Assembly (NCBI GenBank): GCA_024639445.1
Contig: JAHEIJ010000061.1
Span: forward strand, 1 to 10,357
Source: Gammaproteobacteria bacterium
GTDB lineage: Bacteria; Pseudomonadota; Gammaproteobacteria; UBA6429; Thiohalophilaceae
Direction of reading: 5' to 3'
Length of the DNA: 10,357 nucleotides
The translations under genes and the position numbers were made by a program. How positions within the stretch are numbered: position 1 is the first letter of the stretch; every line of letters starts with the position of its first letter. The notes under the pieces are model-generated. The model saw only the letters and a list, made by a program, of their open reading frames with translations. It had not been told where the DNA came from and ran no database searches. Below, piece by piece: positions 1 through 6,806 of this stretch.

Positions 1-564
1 CGCAAGGAATACCTGGATGCCCAGAACGACGACCTGACGGAAGCCTTGCAGACACTGGAAAATGCGATCCACAAAATCGACCGCGAAACACGCACGCGGT
101 TTAAAGAGACCTATGACAAGGTCAACAGCGGATTGAAAGAGCTGTTCCCACGTTTGTTTGGTGGTGGTCATGCTTATCTGGAAATGACCGACGAAGACTT
201 ACTGGATACCGGTGTTACCGTAATGGCGCGCCCGCCGGGTAAGCGTAACAGTACCATTCATCTGCTCTCCGGCGGTGAAAAGGCGCTGACGGCCGTTGCC
301 CTGGTGTTTGCCATCTTTGAGCTTAATCCAGCGCCGTTTTGTATGCTCGACGAAGTGGACGCCCCGCTCGATGATGCCAATGTCGGGCGTTATTGTGAAA
401 TGCTGAAAGCGATGTCAGATCGTACCCAATTTGTCTTCATCACCCATAACAAGGTCACCATGGAAGTCGCGCAACATATGACCGGTGTTACCATGCACGA
501 GCCGGGTGTTTCGCGCCTGGTGGCTGTTGATATTGATGAAGCGGTCGAATTGGCGGCGGTCTAG
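1..564 (+). CDS. smc: Chromosome segregation ATPase SMC, C-terminal part (5' end outside window)
   Basis: This is the last 187 residues of SMC, the ATPase of the bacterial condensin that binds and organises DNA with ScpA and ScpB. The frame is open from the first base, so the gene continues to the left. Seen: the end of the coiled coil (about residues 1-40), then the C-terminal half of the ABC head with the signature LLSGGEKAL (about 88-96), Walker B FCMLDEVDA (about 113-121) with the catalytic glutamate, the D-loop APLDDANV, and the switch histidine in FVFITHNK. The end, TMHEPGVSRLVAVD followed by an acidic tail, is typical of the family. The gene ends with TAG 88 nt before the zipA ATG. The smc-zipA-ligA order is familiar in Gammaproteobacteria. 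Its partner kleisin gene scpA lies at the other end of the window. MukB is excluded because the head motifs are those of classic SMC. Confidence 0.96.
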   Translation, partial: RKEYLDAQNDDLTEALQTLENAIHKIDRETRTRFKETYDKVNSGLKELFPRLFGGGHAYLEMTDEDLLDTGVTVMARPPGKRNSTIHLLSGGEKALTAVALVFAIFELNPAPFCMLDEVDAPLDDANVGRYCEMLKAMSDRTQFVFITHNKVTMEVAQHMTGVTMHEPGVSRLVAVDIDEAVELAAV

Positions 565-652
565 CCTGATAAGTTAATAATAGAAAATAAACCATGCTTG
601 GTTTTTGTCATCGAACCGGCAACCACATCCATCTCCGTGGAGAACGGGCAGT

Positions 653-1408
653 ATGGATACACTTCGTTTAATCCTGTTAGTCATCGGCGCTATCGCCATT
701 TGTGGTATGTTGATCTATTATTGGGCAACCTCCGATAAAGAGTGGAGCGTTTCAAGTTTTTTTTCCTTTTTGAAGCTGTCTCGTTCAGCAGAGAAGGACA
801 CTACCTCGGAAATTCAACGACCCCATGAGTATGAGGATGAACCGGATGCGGAAGATATTGCCGCCTTGTCCGGCCTGACACTGCCACTCAGGGAACCGGA
901 ACTTAACCTCGATGAGCTCGGCCCCATCTCCGCTCTAACTGAAGAACCATCTGCTGGAGGGGAGCGTTTGATTGTGGTTCTGAATGTCATGGCAAAGCAG
1001 GGACAACAATTTCACGGCCTTGATATCCTCAATACAATGCGTGATCAGGGGTTTGAGTTTGGTGATATGAACCTGTTTCATCTCTATGTGGATCAATCAA
1101 GCAGGCCTCGACCTCTTTGCAGTATTGCGAATACTGTCGAACCCGGCACTTTTGATATTGAGCACATGGCAGAGATGGAAACCCCGGGGCTATCATTGTT
1201 TATGCAATTACCAGGACCCATAGAAGGCAGACTTGCTTTCGAGCGCATGCTGCAACTGGCTAGAGCCCTGGCGGAGCAACTGGATGGTGACTTGTGTGAT
1301 GAGTCACGCAGCATGTTGACCTTGCAGACAATAGGCCATATGAAGGACAAGGTGGCAGCATTCCATTTTAAACACAAAATGAGCTCGCTCAATAACCATC
1401 GACACTAA
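653..1408 (+). CDS. zipA: Cell division protein ZipA
   Basis: ZipA anchors the FtsZ ring to the inner membrane. The protein has 251 residues: an N-terminal membrane anchor (about 4-24), a charged, acidic linker (about 25-103), and the C-terminal FtsZ-binding domain (about 104-240) with the recognisable RLIVVLNVMA strand, GLDILNTMRDQGFEFGDM and MNLFHLY segments. The linker is shorter than in E. coli ZipA (328 residues) and lacks a long Pro/Gln-rich stretch. The frame is open further upstream to a TTG at 605, but ATG 653 is chosen: GGAG at 639-642 sits 10 nt before it and the membrane segment then begins at once, as is usual for ZipA. The stop codon is 14 nt before ligA, so the two genes are probably co-transcribed. 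Identification rests on the domain pattern and the smc/ligA context. Confidence 0.93.
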   Translation: MDTLRLILLVIGAIAICGMLIYYWATSDKEWSVSSFFSFLKLSRSAEKDTTSEIQRPHEYEDEPDAEDIAALSGLTLPLREPELNLDELGPISALTEEPSAGGERLIVVLNVMAKQGQQFHGLDILNTMRDQGFEFGDMNLFHLYVDQSSRPRPLCSIANTVEPGTFDIEHMAEMETPGLSLFMQLPGPIEGRLAFERMLQLARALAEQLDGDLCDESRSMLTLQTIGHMKDKVAAFHFKHKMSSLNNHRH

Positions 1409-1422
1409 CAAACCAACGTCCC

Positions 1423-3438
1423 ATGTCTGTCCTTGCTGAAATCCATAAGCGTGTCGAAACGCTACGCAAAGAAATCAATTACCACAATTACCGTTATTAC
1501 GTTCTGGACGATCCGGAAATTACAGATGCCGGGTATGACCGGTTGCTGCGCGAACTCGAATTATTGGAAGGGGAACATCCTGAACTGATAACGCCTGATT
1601 CACCCACCCAACGGGTTGGTGCGGAACCACTGAAGGAATTCGCTGAAGTTCAGCATGAAGTTCCAATGTTGTCGCTTGCGAACGCGTTCTCAGACAGTGA
1701 AGTAGATGATTTTGATCGACGAGGCCGGGAGCGTTTGTCTGTCAGCAGTCAGGAATACAGCGTGGAGCCCAAGCTGGATGGTTTGGCGATCAGTCTGCTG
1801 TACAAAGATGGTGTGTTGACCCGTGCAGCAACCCGGGGTGATGGCACCAAGGGCGAAGATGTCACCCTCAACGTGAGGACCATTGATGCCATCCCCTTGC
1901 GTTTGTTAGGTAACGACTACCCGCGCGAACTGGAAGTGCGGGGTGAAGTCATTATTACCAAGGCAGGTTTTGAGGCTCTTAACCAACAGCAGCGAAAGAA
2001 TGACGCTAAGCTATTTGCCAATCCACGCAATGCTGCTGCTGGCAGCCTGCGTCAATTGGACCCGCGAATTACGGCAACACGGCCTTTGTCTTTTTATTGT
2101 TATGGCGTTGGCAAGGTAGATGGCGATAGTTTGCCGCCGCGCCATAGCGAGATTATGCGGCAACTGAAGAATTGGGGGCTTCCGGTTAATCCGGAAAGCC
2201 GGGTTGTGAATGGAGTGAAAGGTTGCCTTGAGTATTATCGGGAAATGCAGGGAAAACGTGACAGTTTGCCGTATGACATCGACGGCATCGTTTATAAAGT
2301 CGATCGTCTGGACCAACAAAAAAAACTTGGTTTTGTCGCACGCGCCCCCCGTTGGGCATTGGCTCACAAGTTTCCTGCCCAGGAAGAGATGACGACTTTG
2401 CTGGATATTGATGTGCAGGTTGGCCGTACCGGCGCGTTGACACCGGTAGCACGACTTGAGCCGGTACATGTGGGCGGGGTTATGGTGAGCAATGCCACCT
2501 TGCATAACCAGGATGAGATCGATCGCCTGGATGCACGGATTGGTGATACGGTAATCGTCCGGCGAGCCGGTGATGTAATACCGCAAGTGGTTGGGGTTGT
2601 AATAAGCCGGCGACAAGGTCGTCCGCGTCGTTACAAACTCCCAGGCACCTGTCCGGTTTGCGCTTCGCCGACAGTACGATTATCGGGTGAAGCGGTGACT
2701 TATTGTACCGGCGGCCTATATTGCGCTGCACAGCGTAAGCAGGCAGTTAAACATTTTGCATCTCGCCGTGCCATGGATATCGAAGGCCTGGGTGACAAGC
2801 TGGTGGAACAACTGGTTGATGAACAACTGGTGAATGATATAGCTGATCTTTATCAATTAAGTGTCGCGCAGCTGGCAGGCCTGGATCGCATGGCAGAAAA
2901 ATCTGCCAGTAATCTGGTCAAGGCCCTGGATAAGAGTCGCACCACCACACTGGCACGATTTCTATATGCCCTCGGCATTCATGATGTGGGTGAAACTACG
3001 GCCCAGACATTGGCAAGGCATTTTGGCTCCCTGGATGCGATTAGAAAAGTTGATGAGGCTACACTGATGACGGTATCCGATGTTGGCCCGGTCGTAGCGA
3101 AAAGTATTGTTGAATTTTTCAAGCAAACACATAACCAGGAAGTGATTGGCAAGCTGATAAAAGAGATTAACTGGCCTGAAGTGGAAGTTAAGTCGGCGGC
3201 AGAGTTACCTTTGCAAGGCAAAAGTTTCGTATTGACCGGAACTCTCAGCAGCATGACACGTGATGAGGCCAAGGCTGAATTACAGGCGCTGGGTGCTAAA
3301 GTAACCGGCAGTGTGTCGAAGAAAACGGATTACGTAGTGGTAGGCGAGAATCCAGGCTCCAAAGCCGACAAGGCTGAGAAGCTTGGCGTTGAAATTCTCG
3401 ATGAAACGGCACTGCAGAAATTATTAAAACAAGGCTGA
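1423..3438 (+). CDS. ligA: NAD-dependent DNA ligase LigA
   Basis: LigA seals nicks in duplex DNA using NAD+, joining Okazaki fragments and finishing repair. The 671 residues match the usual full length. Seen in order: the Ia domain (HNYRYYVLDDPEITDAGYD, 21-39) that binds NMN; the nucleotidyltransferase domain with the adenylated lysine K117 in EPKLDG, and DGIVYKVD at about 287-294; an OB-fold (about 320-405); a four-cysteine zinc finger (C410, C413, C428, C434); helix-hairpin-helix repeats (about 440-590, for example GLGDKLVEQL and LGIHDVGETTA); and a C-terminal BRCT domain (about 595-671, starting LQGKSFVLTGTL). No key residue is missing. The ATG at 1423 has no clear Shine-Dalgarno sequence; it lies 14 nt after the zipA stop, so translation may depend on coupling. 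This is the essential replicative ligase. Confidence 0.98.
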   Translation: MSVLAEIHKRVETLRKEINYHNYRYYVLDDPEITDAGYDRLLRELELLEGEHPELITPDSPTQRVGAEPLKEFAEVQHEVPMLSLANAFSDSEVDDFDRRGRERLSVSSQEYSVEPKLDGLAISLLYKDGVLTRAATRGDGTKGEDVTLNVRTIDAIPLRLLGNDYPRELEVRGEVIITKAGFEALNQQQRKNDAKLFANPRNAAAGSLRQLDPRITATRPLSFYCYGVGKVDGDSLPPRHSEIMRQLKNWGLPVNPESRVVNGVKGCLEYYREMQGKRDSLPYDIDGIVYKVDRLDQQKKLGFVARAPRWALAHKFPAQEEMTTLLDIDVQVGRTGALTPVARLEPVHVGGVMVSNATLHNQDEIDRLDARIGDTVIVRRAGDVIPQVVGVVISRRQGRPRRYKLPGTCPVCASPTVRLSGEAVTYCTGGLYCAAQRKQAVKHFASRRAMDIEGLGDKLVEQLVDEQLVNDIADLYQLSVAQLAGLDRMAEKSASNLVKALDKSRTTTLARFLYALGIHDVGETTAQTLARHFGSLDAIRKVDEATLMTVSDVGPVVAKSIVEFFKQTHNQEVIGKLIKEINWPEVEVKSAAELPLQGKSFVLTGTLSSMTRDEAKAELQALGAKVTGSVSKKTDYVVVGENPGSKADKAEKLGVEILDETALQKLLKQG

Positions 3439-3478
3439 AGTGGAAATTTCAGTTAAAAATCGGCTAACCGGAGACTGT

Positions 3479-4024
3479 ATGATGCACATACAAAAAATAT
3501 TATCTGCAATCACGCTTCTGCTGATGAGCGTGGTCATGCTCGGCGCTTGTGGCTGGGATCCCAACAAGCCAGAAGAAGCGCGCAAGGAGGTTGAGGAAAC
3601 TATTGCCAATTTCAAGAAGAAAGATCCAGGGATTAAAACTTTCTTCAATGATGCCTATGCGTATGTCGTATTTCCATCTGTTGGTAAGGGTGGCTGGGTC
3701 GTAGGTGGTGCTTATGGCAATGGGAAAGTGTTTCGGCGTGGTCAAATAATTGGGTCCGCTTCGATTGTGCAGGGTACCATCGGTTTTCAACTGGGAGGCC
3801 AGGTTTATAGCGAAATTGTGTTTTTCAAGGACAAGAAAGCATTTGACCGGTTCAAGAGTGACCGGCTGGAATTCGATGCACAGGTCTCTGCGATTGCGGT
3901 GACTTTAGGTGCTGCTGCCAAGGCCGCATATGAGAAAGGGATTGCCGTGTTTATAATGACCAAGGGCGGATTAATGTATGAAGCATCCGTAGGCGGTCAG
4001 AGCTTCACCTTCAAGCCGGATTAA
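3479..4024 (+). CDS. SYLF-domain (Ysc84-like) lipoprotein
   Basis: A predicted lipoprotein of 181 residues. It has a lipoprotein signal peptide (MMHIQKIL plus a hydrophobic stretch) ending in the lipobox L-G-A-C with the lipidated cysteine at 24. The residue after the cysteine is Gly, not Asp, which by the Lol sorting rule predicts transfer to the outer membrane. A short charged helix (about 28-50) leads to a SYLF/Ysc84 domain (about 52-179) with AYAYVVFPSVGKGG, GGAYGNGKVF and a C-terminal FIMTKGGLMYEASVGGQSF. The family binds lipids in eukaryotes; the bacterial role is not established. Two ATGs lie in tandem (3479 and 3482); GGAG at 3470-3473 is 5 nt from the first and 8 nt from the second, so 3482 is equally possible. 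The gene starts 40 nt after ligA and is followed by a strong hairpin terminator, so it probably ends the ligA transcription unit. Confidence 0.87.
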   Translation: MMHIQKILSAITLLLMSVVMLGACGWDPNKPEEARKEVEETIANFKKKDPGIKTFFNDAYAYVVFPSVGKGGWVVGGAYGNGKVFRRGQIIGSASIVQGTIGFQLGGQVYSEIVFFKDKKAFDRFKSDRLEFDAQVSAIAVTLGAAAKAAYEKGIAVFIMTKGGLMYEASVGGQSFTFKPD

Positions 4025-4068
4025 TATTTGCTTTGCTGCAGGGAATTAGCGCTAATATTGAACAGCGC

Positions 4069-4107
4069 AAAAAAAGGGGATACCGAATTGGTATCCCCTT
4101 TGTTATT
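4069..4107. terminator. Bidirectional intrinsic terminator between convergent genes
   Basis: A perfect 12-bp stem: left arm AAAGGGGATACC (4073-4084), loop GAATT (4085-4089), right arm GGTATCCCCTTT (4090-4101). On the plus strand it is followed by a T-rich tract (TTTGTTATTT). On the minus strand the A run at 4069-4075 becomes seven consecutive T. It sits 45 nt after the SYLF gene stop and 18 nt beyond the stop of the minus-strand prolyl isomerase gene, the right place to end both convergent units. The minus-strand version is the stronger of the two because its U tract is uninterrupted. Confidence 0.9.
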
Positions 4108-4118
4108 TGGCCTCGATG

Positions 4119-4916
4119 CTACTTGATGTTGACCTTGGCCTTTTTACGTAAATTTTCAATATAGGCATTCACCTCTTGGCCCCGTATCATATTCGCCAGC
4201 TGCGGCTTGACATCTTCGAACTTGGGTGGTGTGGCCTTGCGGGTATCTTCCAGTAAGATAACGTGCCAACCAAACTGGGTCTGCACCGGTTGTTTGGAGT
4301 AGCTGCCTTTTTTCATTTTGGCAAGAGCCTGGGAAAAGGGCGGCACCATTTGTCCAGCCTTAAACCATCCCAGATCGCCACCTTCGGGTCCGGTTGGGCC
4401 GGTTGATTTGGCTTTAGCCACATCACTGAATACAGCGCCATTGTTTAGTTCCTTGATAACCGCGTTGGCATCGGCCTCGGTTTTTAACAGGATGTGACGA
4501 GCTTTATATTCGGATATATCAGCTTTGGCGATTTTTTCATCGTACTCTTTTTTTAATTTGGCATCGGAGATATCCACACCACTGGCAACCTTGCCAACAT
4601 TGGCCTGTATCATGGTGTTCATTCGAAGTTGTTCAAGCGCAAACGCCACTTCCGGATCCTTGTCCATTTTCTTTTTAACCGCATCCTGATAGAGCAGCTC
4701 ACGGTTAATGAGTTCATTAACTACCAGCTGGCGGTTTCCGGCTAGATTGGCATTGGGTCGTTCAGCTTGAAGCTGTCTCAGGAAGAATTCATAAGTTTTG
4801 AGAGTAATCGGTTTACCGTTTACCACGGCTACCGGTTCATCGGCAGCAAAACCGGTAAGCGGCAGTGTTGCTGCGAGCAAGCTGCCGAGGGTGATTCCAT
4901 ATAAGCGAGTACGCAT
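4119..4916 (-). CDS. Secreted parvulin-type peptidyl-prolyl cis-trans isomerase
   Basis: A periplasmic or membrane-proximal foldase of the parvulin (PpiC/PrsA/SurA-like) group that isomerises X-Pro bonds in exported proteins. The 265 residues show a Sec signal peptide (basic MRTRLYG, hydrophobic core, likely cleavage near TGFA-A at 24-25), a SurA_N-like helical region (about 26-135) starting VAVVNGKPIT, the parvulin domain (about 138-224) with ARHILLK (H141), GGDLGWF (179-185) and QFGWHVI (H218), and a basic C-terminal tail. ATG 4916 is chosen over an in-frame TTG at 4922 because AAGGA (minus strand, 4926-4930) is well spaced for the ATG and too close to the TTG. It is the last gene of the minus-strand group, 37 nt after yciI, and runs into the bidirectional terminator. 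It has a single parvulin domain, so it is not SurA proper, and there is no membrane anchor as in PpiD. Confidence 0.93.
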   Translation of the reverse strand: MRTRLYGITLGSLLAATLPLTGFAADEPVAVVNGKPITLKTYEFFLRQLQAERPNANLAGNRQLVVNELINRELLYQDAVKKKMDKDPEVAFALEQLRMNTMIQANVGKVASGVDISDAKLKKEYDEKIAKADISEYKARHILLKTEADANAVIKELNNGAVFSDVAKAKSTGPTGPEGGDLGWFKAGQMVPPFSQALAKMKKGSYSKQPVQTQFGWHVILLEDTRKATPPKFEDVKPQLANMIRGQEVNAYIENLRKKAKVNIK

Positions 4917-4953
4917 AATCAATTCCTTGTTGGTTGGATATTATCTATTTAAT

Positions 4954-5253
4954 TCACGGTAAGGCTTTTTTAAAGGGTTTTATCGTAACCTGGGAGTAAA
5001 CACCAGCTTCTACATAGGGATCGGCATTCGCCCAGTCTTGTGCATTTTTCAGGGAGTTAAACTCGGCCACGATGAGTGAACCGCTGAAACCGGCCGGGCC
5101 GGGGTCTTCACTGTCGATAGCCGGGTGTGGGCCGGCCAGAACCAGACGGCCTTCCGCTTGTAGTACTTGTAGACGTTCAAGATGAGCGGGACGCGCTGCA
5201 AGACGTTTTTCCAGTGTGTTTTCATTGTCCTGAGCGATGATGGCATACAGCAT
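4954..5253 (-). CDS. yciI: YciI family protein
   Basis: A small protein of 99 residues with the YciI fold (ferredoxin-like, related to muconolactone isomerase-type dimers). Seen: the N-terminal strand MLYAIIAQD, RPAHLERLQ with the conserved histidine H24, the GRLVLAGPHP segment, SLIVAEFNSLKNAQDW, and the C-terminal ADPYVEAGVYSQVTIKPF with D78. The family probably has a His/Asp active site, but the physiological reaction is not known. The ATG is 1 nt after the yciB stop (TGA-T-ATG), and its Shine-Dalgarno sequence GAGG (minus strand, 5260-5263) lies inside the end of yciB, so translation is probably coupled. The yciB-yciI pairing supports a shared but unknown role connected with the envelope or septation. 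Confidence 0.9.
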   Translation of the reverse strand: MLYAIIAQDNENTLEKRLAARPAHLERLQVLQAEGRLVLAGPHPAIDSEDPGPAGFSGSLIVAEFNSLKNAQDWANADPYVEAGVYSQVTIKPFKKALP

Positions 5254-5254
5254 A

Positions 5255-5935
5255 TCAGGCCTCGTTTTCCTGTTCAGTCTGCTTGGGTGATTCGGGTTGC
5301 TGTTTCATGTGTTTGGCAAGATATACCGATTGTCCAATCACAAACAAGACAGTTAGTCCCAACATGCCAAACAGTTTGAAATTTACCCAGTTATTTTCCA
5401 TTTCTCTTGCATGGTTACATAAATCAAGCAACTGCCCCTGAAACATCTGCTGACAGGTAGTCAAATCGACTTCATGGCCCGCAGCACTAAATAATGCGGC
5501 TTCGGTTTGAAAATAGAAATTGGCAACATAAAGGTTTGCAAAGCCCATGAGAATAAAAAAGCTGACCCAACTGATATTGAGGCGACGCCAGACTGTAGTT
5601 GGGGCATCTATCGCGTGACTCATCATTCTTTCTACCAGCGGTTTATCGCCTATAAACTGGGTCAGCAGGAATGCCAGAGCAAAGGCCCAATTGACAGCAG
5701 TCGGTTTCCACATGAAAAAGGCTTTATTCTGTAAAAGCAGGGTTGCGCCACCAAGGAGGACAATTAATCCCAGCGTTACCAGATGCATCTTTTCAAAGCG
5801 ACGGTGTTTAAGCCAGTAAAGCGTTACTTGTAGAAACGAAGCAGCAATAGCGACAGCGGTTGCTACATAGATCCCATAGAGTTTATAGGCAATGAAAAAT
5901 AGCAGGATTGGAAAAAAGTCAAACAGAAACTTCAT
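5255..5935 (-). CDS. yciB: Inner membrane-spanning septation protein YciB (IspZ/septation protein A family)
   Basis: An inner-membrane protein linked to septation and envelope synthesis in enterobacteria. It has 226 residues and five predicted membrane segments (about 2-42, which includes a long or double hydrophobic run, then 52-69, 80-96, 120-141 and 188-206). Family hallmarks: the start MKFLFDFFPILLFF, KPTAVNWAF, FIGDKPLVERMM, RRLNISWVSFFILMGFANLYVA and the late WVNFKLFGMLGLT. It is longer than E. coli YciB (179 residues) because of an insertion of about 40 residues (142-181) between the last two membrane segments, with C161 and C173, plus a polar C-terminal tail (about 210-226). The ATG at 5935 has only an AT-rich leader without a clear ribosome site; the upstream gene ends 15 nt before it. 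The family's molecular function is unsettled. Confidence 0.93.
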   Translation of the reverse strand: MKFLFDFFPILLFFIAYKLYGIYVATAVAIAASFLQVTLYWLKHRRFEKMHLVTLGLIVLLGGATLLLQNKAFFMWKPTAVNWAFALAFLLTQFIGDKPLVERMMSHAIDAPTTVWRRLNISWVSFFILMGFANLYVANFYFQTEAALFSAAGHEVDLTTCQQMFQGQLLDLCNHAREMENNWVNFKLFGMLGLTVLFVIGQSVYLAKHMKQQPESPKQTEQENEA

Positions 5936-5950
5936 TATTATTTAATTGAA

Positions 5951-6703
5951 TTAATGCAGAGTGGGATTGTTGGTGAGTTCGAAATACTTTTCCATGACAC
6001 GGCGCACATGATCGGGGTAGCCGATAACCTCCATTTGCTCCATGCCTTCGGTAAAAAAGCCAGCCGCGTCTTCCGGCAGGCGAATTAATAATTGTGCAAA
6101 GGCCGGCTCCATGATCTCTGGTTGGTGACTGCGTGTGGAGACAATGGCATAGTTCAAATTCAGAATACGCCAGGGTCGACCCGGTTCACTCTTGTCAATA
6201 TCCTGTTTAATAACCGGTGCTACGGCATCCGCGATTTCCCGGTAGACATGACTCAGTTCCGCCAGGAAAACCGGATCCGTTGAACTGTTAGCCACTTTTG
6301 ACAACGCATCGACAATAGGTTCAATTGTATGCAGCGGACCCAGATGACGGGCAGCCCATACCCCTAGTGTGACAATGACTTCATCCAGTGCCGCGCGGGT
6401 CTCTGTCAATTCCAGTTGATCACACCAGTCACCCAACTGGTTTAGCAAATCGAGACCATAATCGGACAATTCCTTGTACTCGCTCGTAGCATCACTGGCA
6501 TCTAATTGTTCGTCGGTTGCGCCCGGTTGCTGATCGATGTGGCGAATAATGTCGGCAAACCGACTCAGGCCTTCGCAGATCTGTTCCGGATCAGGAAGCG
6601 TGGAGTCCGACTTTTGAGCCGACTCTGCCACACTGCGGGTTGATTCACACAACGCCAACATGGTGTCGGCCAGCTCCGGCAAATTGATTTCCAACTTGGC
6701 CAT
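5951..6703 (-). CDS. Conserved-looking acidic helical protein of unknown function
   Basis: I do not recognise this 250-residue protein. It has no signal peptide and no membrane segment, is rich in Asp/Glu, and reads as largely alpha-helical (LPELADTMLALCES, YGLDLLNQLGDWCDQLELTETRAAL in two parts, AELSHVYREIADAVAPVIKQ). The C-terminal third (about 175-250) has more defined character: PWRILNLNYAIVSTRS, AFAQLLIRLPEDAAGFFTEGM, and a closing GYPDHVRRVMEKYF helix. It is probably cytoplasmic. ATG 6703 has AGAG 5 nt upstream. An in-frame GTG at 6745 would add 14 residues but has no better ribosome site and would lie in the divergent promoter region, so 6703 is preferred. It is the first gene of the minus-strand group, 15 nt before yciB, which suggests an envelope or septation connection by association only. 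Base usage fits its neighbours. Confidence 0.8.
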   Translation of the reverse strand: MAKLEINLPELADTMLALCESTRSVAESAQKSDSTLPDPEQICEGLSRFADIIRHIDQQPGATDEQLDASDATSEYKELSDYGLDLLNQLGDWCDQLELTETRAALDEVIVTLGVWAARHLGPLHTIEPIVDALSKVANSSTDPVFLAELSHVYREIADAVAPVIKQDIDKSEPGRPWRILNLNYAIVSTRSHQPEIMEPAFAQLLIRLPEDAAGFFTEGMEQMEVIGYPDHVRRVMEKYFELTNNPTLH

Positions 6704-6748
6704 TCGTTCTCTATGAGATGGTTCGTTGTTAGTAAGGTTCAACACTTT

Positions 6749-6757
6749 ACCATATCA
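6749..6757 (-). promoter_or_regulatory. Possible extended -10 promoter for the minus-strand operon
   Basis: Read on the minus strand this is TGATATGGT: an extended -10 (TGn) next to TATGGT, four of six matches to TATAAT. No convincing -35 is seen at 16-18 nt. Transcription would start near 6742, just downstream of the in-frame GTG at 6745, leaving a leader of about 40 nt before ATG 6703. It overlaps a short dyad TCAC-T-GTGA (6755-6763). Weak evidence; position in the divergent intergenic region is the main support. Confidence 0.25.
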
Positions 6758-6791
6758 CTGTGACAGCGGCATGGGTTGCGAATGACGGGCC

Positions 6792-6800
6792 TGTTATACT
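6792..6800 (+). promoter_or_regulatory. Extended -10 promoter of rnm, possibly leaderless
   Basis: TGTTATACT contains an extended -10 (TGn) followed by TATACT (6795-6800), five of six matches to TATAAT. A TTGCGA at 6776-6781 resembles a -35 but is only 13 nt away, too close, so the extended -10 probably does the work. The expected start site, 6-7 nt past the -10, falls at 6806-6808, on the rnm ATG (6807). No Shine-Dalgarno sequence precedes that ATG. Confidence 0.6.
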
Positions 6801-6806
6801 GGCCTG

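Noticed and set aside
589..606. Hairpin AAACCA-TGCT-TGGTTT followed by TT between smc and zipA
   Set aside because: Six base pairs with only two G-C pairs and a short T tract make a poor terminator; it may be chance in an AT-rich gap, and smc-zipA read-through remains likely.
2011..2616. 201-codon open frame on the minus strand inside ligA
   Set aside because: It lies wholly within the well-supported ligA coding region, has no ribosome site or family resemblance, and its composition is that of a reverse-strand shadow.
4045..4056. 12-bp palindrome ATTAGCGCTAAT after the SYLF gene
   Set aside because: It has no loop and no T tract, and lies just before a much stronger terminator; nothing else supports an operator here.
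6776..6800. Classical -35/-10 promoter TTGCGA/TATACT for rnm
   Set aside because: The spacer is only 13 nt, too short for a sigma-70 promoter; the extended -10 alone is the better reading.
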